Assembly: GCA_019916065.1 (NCBI GenBank)
Contig: CM034234.1
Coordinates: 10,321,844 to 10,385,843 of the forward strand
Length of the DNA: 64,000 nucleotides
Reading direction: 5' to 3'
DNA from: Vitellaria paradoxa
Lineage: Eukaryota; Streptophyta; Magnoliopsida; Ericales; Sapotaceae
In this document: one piece after another, positions 37,701 to 49,896 of the stretch
Numbering within the stretch: position 1 is the stretch's first letter
Layout: every line of letters begins with the position of its first letter
Translations under genes and position numbers: made by a program
The notes under the pieces: model-generated
Seen by the model: the letters and a program-made list of their open reading frames with translations, nothing else
What the model was told of the DNA's origin: nothing
Databases searched by the model: none

Positions 37701-38339
37701 TAAAGATATTATAAATATTTCGATCTCAACAATTTTATTGGAAAAATAATAGTGATTGAGAATATAAAATTATTGCATAAATTTAAATTTTTTGGTCATT
37801 ATTATATTTCTAAATAAGTAAAAATAATGCTTAATCTAATCTAATCAAAAATTGACCAAACTTGGCTCTAACAATTATTAATAAAATTAAATTGGCCAAA
37901 TAAAAAATATACTTAAAATTTTATCGATATTGACCCACTTGTTATATAAAATTGAAATTAAATATTTATAATATCCCAATTTTTATATTGAGGAAATAGG
38001 CTGGTAAATAATATGTGCATATATATATATATATTTTGAGTTATTATCAGCTATTTCTCGTACGGCACTCAGTGGCCCCACGTTACGTCTCTGCTCGTCC
38101 TTTCCACGCTCCTCTCGGGAGCTACTCATCTTCCCACCTAATAAACAAAATATATGACATGTATACTAGTCATATGTATATATATATATATATATATATG
38201 TTTGTATACTATATATATAATAATAATAATAATTTCAGAAGCTACTCATCTTCCCACCCATACATAATAAATGCTATAAATAGATATAATAATTCCTGAA
38301 TATTTAATCGAAATTTCTTTATTTTTTGGAACACGGTTT

Positions 38340-39957
38340 GGGAAAAGCAGTGATGCATTGGATGTTTCCAGTGTGCTTGTCTGCAAGACTCGTTATGTTC
38401 AAGGGAGACCCATGTTACCCTCTCCGCCTTGGTGCTATCGTATCAGCTGATCTTGCCTCTCCTTGCCATCATTTCTTTTGAGATCTGCAATTGGGTTTTG
38501 CTAAGTTCATTGATTTTGATTCTGGGTCTTGCTCAGAACCCCAAGAACCCAACCGGGGTACTCATGAACGAGGTAGCTTCATGTGACTTGTACCATCTGT
38601 TTTCACCCTTTTTAGCATCAGAGGAGTGTTATGTTTTGAGCAATTGAGTTGGTTTTTGAAGGTGTACGACCAGTGGTGAGACTGTTTTTTAATTTATGTG
38701 TATTTACTTCGTATAGGTGTTGATTGTCTCTGTGATTATCATCTGCTCTTATGTGCTTTAATTTTAATTGTAACTGTTGGTTTACATGGTGCTATTTAAT
38801 GTGTTCTTCAATAAATTATACAACTTCAATCTGTTTGTCTGTGAAAGTTTGAAGGTCAGTTGGTTTCATGTGCTTAGAGAGGGACGGAAATATCTTTTGG
38901 GTGCCCTTTTTTGTGGGAAATTTCAGTGGCTTGGTGCTTAATTGAAAGCTTTGAAAATAAACATCACCAATCTATTACTGAAAATGCTACATATGATTTT
39001 TAGGTCCTATTATTGGTGGTGTTCAAAATGCCAAGCCTGCGCTTTCAATGTCCTTGCATTAACCTGTGCTCGTTTTTTCCATTCTAACTTGGCAAATATT
39101 AGACAGGGGTAATTACACTATACCCCATTTGTAGTTTGGACAAAAAATAAATGACCCCATCTAGTTTAGAAGTCATCACATAACCCTTCGTAATTTGGAC
39201 TAAAGTGAAAAATTGCCAAAACATGTTAAATTTAACTAGATTTGTATCACATGTATATAAGTTCATATATGGTTGTCCAACAAACATTATTTAAAAAATA
39301 AAGGCAAATTGAGTTGCTTTAAGAAATAAAATATTTTTCATTTTAACTTAAATGTGTAAAAATGTACTTTAATTTATTTATTTTTGGGGAAATCTTTTTT
39401 CCTCAATAAATTTTGACTCATGGGGCACAAATCCTATTAATTTTAATAAATTCAATTAATTTTACACTCTACTCCAAATTACGTGAGGTTATGTGTTGAC
39501 TTTTAAACTAGAGGTGATCGTGTATTTTTGAGTCAAACGCTGAGAGGGTAAAGTGTAATTGCCCCTATTTGATACAATACGATAGGAGATCACTTGTTAC
39601 ATAAATTATTTATGAAAATACTTCCTATTAAATTAATTATTTTTGAAGTTATCATTTTTTTAGGTTCAGGGGATGCTACTATTCTGTTTGCTGCATCTAG
39701 TTCTGTAGCTTTATTCTTTGCTAAAAAGTTATGTCTCTTGTTATAGACCTTATTGCTAAATATTTTTCCTACTCTAATTTAGTCACCAACTCTTATCCTT
39801 TTACCCCTTAACATATTACAAAATTTCACAATTAGCATTCTGTTATCTGTTTTCAAGGTTGGGGATAAGACAGAATCTATTTTAGTAGGTGGCAAAGATT
39901 TTTGTGCTTGAAAGTTTTTGAAAGGGGATCTCTTCTGGTTTGTTTGGGGATGCACAG
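38340..39957 (+). other. probable 5' leader region of the START-domain gene
   Basis: A GC-richer patch at about 38340-38570 ends in ATGAACGAG followed by GTAGCT, a possible donor. A TGCACAG acceptor abuts the coding ATG at 39958. A leader exon and an intron of about 1.4 kb are therefore plausible. If that junction is used, an in-frame ATG at 38562 would add three residues. The MITE at 39106-39565 sits inside the intron. Confidence 0.4.
39106..39565. mobile_element. 460-bp inverted-repeat element (MITE)
   Basis: The left end is GGGGTAATTACACTATACCC. The right end, reverse-complemented, is GGGGCAATTACACTTTACCC. Arms of about 120 bases stay matched through CTAGTTTAGAAGTCATCACA and CTAGTTTAAAAGTCAACACA. 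Flanking 9-mers TATTAGACA (39097-39105) and TATTTGATA (39566-39574) agree at 7 of 9 positions and may be an old target-site duplication. The ends resemble those of the large element at 48487-50619. Confidence 0.75.
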
Positions 39958-41306
39958 ATGGAGGGAAAAAAGAATATCTCTCAATACCGACAGAGGCTGG
40001 ACAAGATTTTGGCATGTAATGATCTCGTGAATGAGGAAAACCTTAAGGTCCTTGTTAAGAACCAAATCCTACGGTCATCACAATCTGAAATTGAAGGCTA
40101 GTTATCCTCAATTTTACTTTTCACTGTCATTTTGAGATTCTAATGCACTATGACATCTATTAGTTGTAATGTCTATATGCATGTTTGAAAGCCATACCAA
40201 TTGAAAATATGCCTTTTTGCAGGATATTTTGAGAATGTAGTAGAAAAAAGAACTAAAGAAGTATCCAATTTCCTGAAAATGTTGCAGTGTGCTTCCATGA
40301 ATGATGATGGTTCGTCCAAAACTAGAGAGTCACCCCGTAAGAGCTGGAAAGTATGATATCAGTCTGAAAAATCTTCTCAGTTCCCTGCTTACTTTTCTGT
40401 ACGTGTTCATGATTTTTCCTTTTAAATCAAAAGCCAAGTAAAATCATTATATTACGTTCTTGATTCCTCTGTTTGTGATTGGCCCAGGTATAATAGGATC
40501 ATTCATAGCCCCTTTGCCTCGTGATTTTTAATTTGCAAAAACAAATATATTTTATTGCTGTTGTTATCGTTATTAGTATTTTTGACAATTTGGTTTGGTT
40601 TTGTATTTTTCTTGTTAGATTTGCTCTGGCGTTTGCTTATTCTAAATTTGTACAACTTGAAATTGTGAAGGATTATATCAATGAGGAGTCTATATCTTTA
40701 CTTATCAAATCTCTGTAGGGATTTTGCTCAGGACATACTGTTGTTTAGTCACTATCTATATGTGTGTGTGTGTGCGCGCGCTCACAAACACATAAATATA
40801 CACACAAGAAATTGGGACACTTATATAGTTGAACTTATCCTACTTATTTTTAACAGATAAAGCAGGATACTGAGGAGTATCGTGTTATGTATCGTGAAGG
40901 GCCAGAAGGGACTCCCTTTCATACATTACTTGTTGAAGGGTATATAGATGGGCCTCTGGATGTTTGTAAGTTAAATTAAATGTTCACAAGAGTTTTCAGC
41001 TGACCACCTGCTATTGACTTAGCAGTCACTAGATCGCTAATGATTTATATATAAATACTTCATTGCAGGTTTATGCATCTCTTGGGAGTCGGTCCTATAT
41101 GGGAAATGGTGAGAGATGCTTCTACAATTGCCTGTGTTTTAAATTTCATGTGTGTTATATTTAACCCAACATGTTGTTCTAGTGCCTAGGGAAAGTCTGG
41201 TTTATAAGCTGGCAACGTGCTGTATATGTGTGTATGCTTAACTAGTTCCTTCTTCTGATCAGAAAAAATTGCAGTAGTCGCATATGCCTTACTTGCTGAG
41301 GATAAC

Positions 41307-41359
<53 letters not shown>

Positions 41360-44300
41360 CCCTCACATATGCTCAAAGGTGACTGAATACCTTGAAAGGA
41401 ATGAGCTCTTGCCTAGCATAAATTTTCAGTTGATACAGAATCCAAATCACTACACTCCTTTTATCAGAAAATGCTTGTAGTTGCTACTATCAATTCAAAT
41501 GACCATTCAAAGCATAGAAATCCTTTGAAAATTTTATTGCAAGAAACGACCGAATGAAGAACATAATGTGTTGAACTATGAGTTGGTGGCAATGGTGGTG
41601 TCATTCAACACTTGACAGAAGTGTTGATGAAGGAATGTGACTACGAAGTGATAATAGCTGAGATGATGGACTTTGAAAATTATTTGTGGAACTGGCTTGG
41701 TTGCATAGGTGACAGTGGCACTGGCTAGTAGTTTCGGTTTTATATCAGTGGTTTTTGGTTCTCAAGTTATGATAAGAGTAATTAGAAATGTTTGTAGCAA
41801 TAAAAAGCATCATATATAGCTTTTAGCCTCGGGCAGAGGTTAGCTCTGATGGTGTTGTTTATCAAACTTTCTACAATTTCTTAGTAAGATCTTTATGAAA
41901 TTGAGTGGATTAGGAAGTAATTGTATTGCTGATCAGTTGTTAAACTAAGTAATAAAAGACAATTACTGGAGATTCACTGGGTGAATACTTTCATATCATG
42001 TACTATGGATAGGTCAACACTTGATGCTCATGCATCTAAAATGACTTGTTTGAATATATTTTAGTATTATTTCTAGATGTTCCTTTTTGGTTTTTAAATG
42101 TATTCACTTCTTTTTAAAATTTTTTGAACTATCATAATGCCATTTTAAGGTTTAATTGACTTCAAATAGCATGTCTGTTTATTGAACTTTTAGTTCTCAC
42201 ACCCACCAGATACATGGCTTATATTTGGGACCCTAATTTTACTGTTCTTACTTGCTCATCATATTGTTTTAGATGCCTATGGCGATAGTGATTCACAGTT
42301 AACCATGCAATAAGTATGCATTATATTGTATGGGAGGAAACATACTTTTTTACAATAGTTACAATAAAGAAATTAAAAATTTGTGGAAGAAATCCAGTAG
42401 CTTTAATGTGGAACACGGAATAACCCTTCATCTTGCACTCCCTTTGACCAGGTGGCCTCAGTCTACCATTCCAACATTCAAAATTGTCTCGTCCGAATGT
42501 TTGCAGAAGGTCAGAATAGGTGAACAAATATCTTTAGTGAGGTATGCCCTGCTTTTATAGTACTTTGTTTATCTTGAGTTAATTTGATATCGCATTTCTT
42601 TCATTTTGGATATATTCATCTAACTGTTTGGAAGAAAGGATGAAGGTTTCATGGCCATTATCAGCAAGAGAGGCCCTTGTACACTTCTTTGAGTTTGAAT
42701 ACTTGAAAGATGGTCTGATCATTGTGCTTCTCAACTCGGTAGTTACTTAAATTTTCATGAAGCGTGTTTAGCTAATTTACTTCCTTTATTTTGTAAAATC
42801 CAGCAGCATCTAGATGATGAACCTTGACGGAAACATTCTATCTTGTATGTATGGTTTCAGATATCAGACTTGGAGAATGTCGATGTAAGCACTCATGGGT
42901 TCTCCAGAGATGGGATACCTGATGCACAAGAAGTGGTGAGAATTGATGTGGTGGGAGGATTTGCTTTACAGAAAGTGACCCCAGACAGAAGCTACTTTAG
43001 GTGAGATGCTAAAATATAAAATCAGAAAGGTAGAGTTGGATTTATGAATCACATTCCAAATGAGAAGAGATCCTTGGATATCAAAGGCATACTAATCAAT
43101 CACTGAGTCACCTGGCTGGATATTATCAATACAAGTAAAGAATGACAAACAAGGGCATCAGAAGTAACTTTTAGAACTCAATGAGCTAAGCTGACTGAAC
43201 ATATGCAATTTGCTCGCTTGCTTGAGCACTCAGATTGAGTAGTACTATTTTGCATATCATCCAAGGCTCTGTTTTGTTCAAACCAAAATGCTATGAGCTT
43301 TCTCAAGTGAAACTATATATATGGAGATGAAGTCATAAAAAGAAATTTCTTTCTTAAGGCTCTTCTGTTGTTGGTCAAATATTATGTGTCCTGTGGCAAG
43401 CAAAATTTGAGTGAGAGGGGGCCAAGATAAACTTTTTTATATTTTGAGATGTAAGTTAACGTTTTTTTTTTTTTAAATTAAGGGGGTTAATACACTATAT
43501 AGTATAAATACTCAAAAAATTAAGGGGGTTATAAGGAGATTTTACACACTTCGGGGGCAATGGCCCCTGCCTGCCACCCCCTCAGTCCACCACTGCATGT
43601 GTCAATATTAAAAACCATTAAGTCCCTAGCAGGCTAACTTTGATGACTGGTATATTAACTGATACGTGGAGACAATCTGATGTTGAAGTTTTTGTGTCTT
43701 ATAAATGCCCCCCAAGATGGAAGTAGAAAACCCAAAACCCTAATTGAAAAACACAGAATAGATGTCGGGTGCCACTCTGTGTTTTTCATTCTCCATTGTC
43801 CATTTTGTTTGGTTCCGTGTTATAGATATTAACACATCCAAATTTTGCAGGACAATAGCAACTATGGATATAAAGCTGGACTTCGTTCCTCCTGCATTCA
43901 TTAATTTTATTTCAAGGCAGCTCATAGGCAGTGGGTTCAAGCTCTATCAAAAGGTTATACTTCACCATCTTTTTCTTCGTCTCTAGTTTGTAGTTATCTT
44001 TTTCCCTGGAGTAATTTTTGTGCAACTGTTAGTGTGTGTATTTGATGGCACCATATTCAGACGTTTTTTCTTCCTTCCTACTTTTGGCTTTATTAAAGGG
44101 AAAGCCTATGGAGGGGGTGCGAGTGCAACCCAGAACCTAAGGCCTAAGTGGGGGAGCCCTTTCCGTTGTGCTCTCCCATGTTCTCTTAATTAGACTTAAA
44201 TATACACAACTGGTGAGTGAGACTGAGGGTACCTTTCGATCCCCTTTACTTCGTTATTGTTTTTATTACAAGCCACTTAGCTCCTAATGGGATAGAGTTG

Positions 44301-45749
44301 CTTGTTGAGTCTTGAGTCAGAAGATGATAAAGAAACAACAGAAAAGAAAAAAAAAAAAAAAGAAAAGCAAAATGCTTAATTCAAAGGTTGTTCCTTTTTC
44401 TCCAAATGAAGTGTAGATGCACTCTTGGCTGCTTTGTCGTTTCTCTTATGCTTCATGCTCTGGACTGTAACAGGAAGTTGCTTCTGTGTCTAGACGTGAT
44501 GATGAAGATTTTGGAAAGGCCTTGAGAGACCCACTGTATGCTTTAATACGAGAAGCACTCTATTCAGATAATAAACTGAAGGTGGCTCTAGAGCCTGAAG
44601 ATGCCCAGAATGACACATTCACAGATCCTGAAGAACATCACAACTCACTACAGGCTGAGGAGGGGAATATGGACAAGAAGGCTATTGGCGATGACAATGC
44701 ATCTGAAACTTTACCAGAGGATGCAGTAGTTGTAGATCATAAAGCCCTAACTGAGATTGAAGAGATTGTGGAAGAAGACATGCCAGAAACTAGGCAATTG
44801 GAAGAGGATGACAGCGAGGAAATCCAGAACCCTACAACAAGTCAAATTGAAGAGACGTGTTACATTAACAATAACAAGAAAGTTGCTATCAGTCCTCAGG
44901 TGAAGCAAGCACTAGAAACATTAGAGAGAGTCATTTCCCTCATCCGAGAACACAAATTCGATCCCCAATCAAGGTCTCTACCCGGCTTCGTCCATGAAGA
45001 ATGCTCTGATTTGAGAAAGAGTGGAGTGAAAGATTCAAAATCTTCAGAAGATATTCAAATTTGTTCAAATGGCGGTGTTTGTGTTGATGCGACAAAAAGC
45101 AATGCAGTGGAGAGGCCCTCACACGAGCCTAGGAGCAGCTGTGGCAGTCATTGCTCCAGGTAGGTTTTCAGTGGACGAAGTTTTGTCCGAAATCCCAGTT
45201 TAGGACTTCAATTTATTTATTTATTTATTTTTTAATTCTTGTAAGAATTAGGGGATTAAGCTTTTAATTAGTTACAATGTCACCCTTCCATCATTACTTG
45301 GCGTTTAATCAGTCAAAAATTTGACACCTGGACATTTTACTGATGGAAGGGTGACATTGTAACTAATTAAAAAGTAAAACTCTTAAAAATTACAGAAAAA
45401 AAAAAAAAAATCAGGTCATGAAGTGGGATTCTGGGTATATCTACACTAGATTTTGTTCCTCAACACTTGGTTGTTTTTCAGGAACACAAGATCATCTTCT
45501 TACTCGAGGGAGACAAACCATAATAGGATAGCACCTGCATCACCAGAAGTAAACATCCCATGTCCAAGTGAGACTCAGCAGACTGCTTTGATTTGCTCGA
45601 ATGATGAGAGAACGGAGGATTCAACCGAGGCAAAAACTACATTTGAGACAATACTGATCGCCGGCGATACAAATGTTTGTAGCCCAGAAAAAAGTCACAA
45701 GTATAGACGTTGGAGGAGGTTTTGTTGCTTGCATTCCAATTCCGGGTAG
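39958..45749 (+). CDS. START-domain (SRPBCC) lipid-transfer-like protein
   Basis: Ten exons: 39958-40096, 40223-40350, 40857-40965, 41069-41108, 42452-42541, 42639-42738, 42861-43000, 43851-43953, 44474-45159 and 45482-45749. They join to 600 residues. An N-terminal helical region (ISQYRQRLDKILA; VVEKRTKEVSNFL) precedes a START-like domain at residues about 90-283. That domain is recognised by EEYRVMYREGPEGTPFHTLLVEG, CISWESVLYGKWWPQ, VSWPLSAREALVHFFEFEYLKDG and FINFISRQLIG, as in plant polyketide cyclase/START proteins. Such domains form a hydrophobic pocket for a lipid; the ligand here is unknown. Residues about 300-450 are acidic and low in complexity. The tail ends in RRWRRFCCLHSNSG, whose paired Cys next to basic residues could be an acylation or membrane-binding site (inference). 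Intron 1 starts with GC instead of GT. A frame read straight through would meet a stop at 40099. The START assignment is firm; cellular role unknown. Confidence 0.85.
41312..41359. repeat. (CT)n(CA)n compound microsatellite
   Basis: A CT tract (41312-41345) passes directly into a CA tract, inside intron 4 of the START-domain gene. Confidence 0.95.
45262..45372. mobile_element. palindromic MITE remnant in intron 9 of the START-domain gene
   Basis: Positions 45262-45293 and 45341-45372 are perfect 32-base reverse complements, starting TTTTAATTAGTTACAATG. A 47-base loop separates them. Weaker similarity continues outside (GGGGATTAAG versus AGAGTTTTAC). It has no coding capacity. A long perfect inverted repeat inside an intron fits a small DNA transposon. 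Confidence 0.8.
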
Positions 45750-46071
45750 TTTGATGGCTTTTGAAAGGGTAAAAGAAAGCAGCTTCTGCATTTCCATGCC
45801 ATTTTCTGCTGGCATTTGCTGGCTTCATTGTTGGATTTGTAACATCTTGTAGGGAAGGTAAAAAGAAAAGACACACAGATTATTATTATTGTTATTATTA
45901 TTATTATTATTTTTTGTCCCATTATCACTCTTTTACCGATAAATTTGAATATTTAGATGCTTTTCAATTGCCAAAACTGATGTGTATTTTTATTTTTTTA
46001 TCAAGGGATGCAATTTCGGTCTCTAACATATGATTTGTCAAAAGCTTTTGGGAATGCTTGTTCATCAGTGA

Positions 46072-46077
46072 AATAAA
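46072..46077 (+). terminator. possible polyadenylation signal AATAAA of the START-domain gene
   Basis: A canonical hexamer about 320 bases after the stop codon. It is the most convincing one before sequence turns to repeat-rich intergenic DNA. Confidence 0.35.
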
Positions 46078-46720
46078 TTGTTTAACCAAGTATTGTTATT
46101 AGATTTTTTTCTTTCTCTTTTTTTGTATATTTAATTAGAGTTTATAATACACTTTTATTTTTTCATGTATATTAAAATATTTCTTCTATTTCATATTTGT
46201 GAAATATTTTCGTAATATTTTTTAAAGGCATATATTAATTTTTTATTAATCGATATAATTGAAATGAAGTTCTAATCTTTGTGCGAGTCTGAAATCTGAA
46301 TAACGGGGATTAATTCAATTGAATAAGAGTTGTTTGTGAATGAAAACTGCTTGTGTACTTACCAAAAAAAAAAGAAAACTGCTTGTGAGCTTCGTTTATG
46401 GTCTTAAAAGCTTTGAGAGTTCGAATAAAGGTGGTTATGAATTAAGCTCCCTGTGAGCTTGATTTATGATCTTAAATAAGTTTAATAAGTTATTAAGTGC
46501 TCAATTTGAAAAAATAATGTATCTATTCTAATACATTAATACATGACGGGTTTGTGGGAAGTGATATGCGGATTTTACTATATAGTTTTGTTTTTTTTTT
46601 TTTTTTTTTTTTTTTTCAGCAAAAAATGGGAAATCCATGATAAGAAGTTATCGAAATTTGTTAAGTTATTAGATGATGACATCATACATGAATGGTTAAT
46701 GATACAAGTCTCATTGAGGT

Positions 46721-47108
46721 CCCATTTGACGTAAGAAAAAATAAGATAAATTGAGATAAAATGTGGTTTGAGGTTAATTTTGGCGTCACTTTTTTTTTAA
46801 AATTCGCAAACCGTGGGAACGATTTGGCAAATCCGTTCTCACGGATTCAAAAAAATTTACAAAAAATAGCGACAATGGTACTCGTTAGAAATCTCTCGAC
46901 ACGAAGAATATGATTGTATAAAAAATTTATACATTTAGATAACCTACTTCCAGATTTTTTATTTTTTTAGCGAAATATTAGAATTTTTTTTTTTGGTAAT
47001 TAAAATAATAGAATTTTTTGAAATTAGTGATGGCGGGAAAATTAAAGATAAAGAATTGTTAGAGATTTATAGAGATTTTTAGTATTTTTTTTTATGCCAA
47101 ATGCAGCC
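46721..47108 (-). mobile_element. MITE-like repeat, family A copy 2 (inverted)
   Basis: The reverse complement matches 1630-1990 from end to end. Landmarks are TTTGGCAT, TATAAATCTCTAACAATTC, ATTTCAAAAAATTC, CATATTCTTCGTGTCGA, GAATCCGTGAGAACGGATTT and TTTTATCTCAATTTATCTTA. An internal dyad (CCGTGAGAACGGATTT against AAATCGTTCCCACGG) is clearer here than in copy 1. Confidence 0.65.
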
Positions 47109-48486
47109 TGAATGAACGCAACTAATTTAAAAAGTTGTTTACTAATTGGGAGTATATTACCTAATAAAAATTCATACTAATATATAAATATGTGATCTTG
47201 AAAACTTTAAAAGTTCAAATAAGGGTGGTTATGAATTAAGCTATCTTTGAACTTGACTTATAATCTTAATAAGTTGAATTTTAGTTCATTTTATAGTTTT
47301 GTTTAAAGTTTAACAAGCTTTTACATGCTCAATTTAAAAAAATAACATATATTATAATATTTTAGAATAAAATGACAGAATTTTGATTAAGTAAAATTAT
47401 ATTATTCTAATTTAGTCAAAATATTTATTTTAATTTATAATATTTTAGTTTAAATCAATGTCATTTTGATTAATAAAATTACTTACTAATCAAAATCAAG
47501 TGTTATATTATCTATTTAAGTTCAAATAAATTAAAATTAATTTCAAGGACATTGCCTCCCAACTATTTCCCTATTAAAAAAAATTATAAAATCGATATTA
47601 GTCTTACCGTATAATAATAATAATAATAATAAATATCATTCTTGTAATTAACATTCATAGGCTTTCCTAAAGAATACTTTGATGTCGTATTCTTATTTTA
47701 GAATACGTTTTTAATTTCTTAAATAGAGGGGACACATGTATATCATTTTTTCATAATATATTAATAATCACAAATCATATAAAAACCCATATTAAAGAAA
47801 AACATAACCTATCAGATTTATATTATTTTCTTGGTAAAATAAACAGAAATCTCACAGATATGTACAAACTTATAACTTCTAAAACATTAAGCAAAACTTT
47901 AGTTTGATACTGTTGAAATTCTAGATTTATTTACATAAACTCCAGATACTAACACGGTATTAAAGCAGGGAAATAGATAACTCAAGATCTTCTCCAGGTA
48001 CTTGTAGTTACTTCTAAAACTTAACCTAAAATGTATAAATTTAGGCACACTAAGTGGAGTAATTATATTTAAAATAAAAAAAATAAATATACACAAAAAA
48101 TAATCCACAATAATTATATAGACACTTATCCCATAATCAAATAATAATTAATTTAAATGTATCATAACTAACAGTGATAAAAATATCTCAATATACAATT
48201 CATCGTTACTTTTCATTTATTAACCTTTATTATCATCACTAGACCTCAACTGGCCATCTCATTCCATATTTGCATGATAAATTATTTAAATAATAATACA
48301 ACATACGTTTAGCCCCATCTGCCCTATAAGTTAAGCGCTTAACTGTGGACAGTGGCTTTAATTTAGCATGTCCCTTAGCCCCATCTGGCCTCATCTGACC
48401 TGACTTCATTTGACCTCATTTTTATCTTTTTCTAGCTTGCAAGTGTAATACACACAATCCATGTTGATATGCAATAATATATTTTT
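47109..48486. other. AT-rich intergenic DNA
   Basis: I see no gene, RNA or intact element. A few AT-rich simple repeats occur, including a short (TAA)n tract near 47610. A piece near 48310-48420 repeats GCCCCATCTG- and CTGACCT-like words, which suggests local duplication. Confidence 0.4.
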
Positions 48487-49828
48487 GGGTAAATTACACC
48501 TAGACCTCCTGTACATTAGACTAATTACACCTGGACCTCCTGAACATTTGAACCTTACACCTAGGCCCCTTAATAACATTTGAACCTTACACTTAAGTCC
48601 ATCAGTTAATTGACTCCGTTAACTGCACTGTAAAACGACGAGAATGCCCCTGACTCAATTACACTTCCCGCTCTATTTCTTTCTCTCGCTGCATAGCTTT
48701 ATCTTTTATTATTGAAAATAGTTTATTTTATTAAAATATTTTATTAAATTATATTAATTTTATTAAATCTAATAATAATTTATTATTAAATTAAGTTATA
48801 ATAATACATTTTATTAAAACTAATTATTATTAAAAATAAATACTTATAACAGTGAATTAATTAATTTAAATATGTTTTATTAAATTAATTAATCAAATAA
48901 ATTTTAAATATATTTTGTTGAATTCAATTAATTTTATATTTTTAATCAAATCATATATTTTGTATAAATAAAAATAATTTTATATTTTCCCTTAATAAAA
49001 CTATCATAACTATATATACTATGTATAATATCAAATAATTAACAATTCTAATTTCAAACTAAGGTCCCGCTTGGTAACTTTTTATTTTTTATTTTTCTGT
49101 TTATGTTTCTAAAATTTTATAAACTTGCAAAAAAATATATATTTATTAAATCTGTTTTTGCAAAAAAATATATATTTATTAAATCTGTTTTCAATTTTTT
49201 TTTGTTTTCACAAAAATGAAAACTCAAACAGAAAAATATAAACAAAAAAGTATTTTTACTATATTTTTTTACTGCAAACATTTTATCAACTTCAAAACTT
49301 TATTCATATTTTACATCATATTAAAATAAATTATTTTATTCAAATATTTTATTAAAATAAATTATTCTAATAAATAATATAATTAAACTTATTTAATTAA
49401 ATTAATTTCATAAATTAATTTAATTTTATTATTTATTAAAAGTAATTTAATAATATGCATTACATATTTAAAAATTAAATTACTTTTAATAAATAATAAA
49501 ATTAAATTAATTAATTAATTTTAATATAATAATTAATTTAATTCAATTTAAAAATTCATTATTATTAAATTATTTGAAATAAATATCATAATTAATTTAA
49601 TTTAATTTAATAATTAATTTAACTTATGTAAAATAATTAGTTATTAATATAATAATAAACTTAATTTAATTTAATAATTAATTATTATTAATTTATTTTA
49701 AATAAATATCATAATTAAATTAAATTATTTATAATTTAATTTATATAAAATATCTAGGAAGAAGGAGGATGAAAAAGCAGAGGAGATTGAGCCGCAGCGA
49801 TGGAGTCGAATCTAATTCTTCATCTGTG

Positions 49829-49896
<68 letters not shown>

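Larger units (their letters stand above)
33700..38340. other. intergenic DNA between the biotin carboxylase and START-domain genes
   Basis: About 4.6 kb of AT-rich DNA. It holds a 51-bp tandem duplication (34450-34551), a shortened family A repeat (34564-34730), a partial repeat of a GGGTCAAAAAATAT segment near 34799 and 34896, and TA tracts near 38020 and 38180. No coding frame or RNA gene is supportable. Confidence 0.5.

Noticed and set aside
38429..38647. Hydrophobic frame upstream of the START-domain gene that could look like a signal peptide
   Set aside because: It has no ATG before residues MNE at 38562, and homologues I remember start near the MEGKK sequence at 39958. I treat it as leader.
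44108..44260. GC-richer block in START gene intron 8 with pieces such as GGGGGAGCCC and GTGCTCTCCC
   Set aside because: It looks like transposon debris, but I could not find terminal repeats or a second copy in the window.
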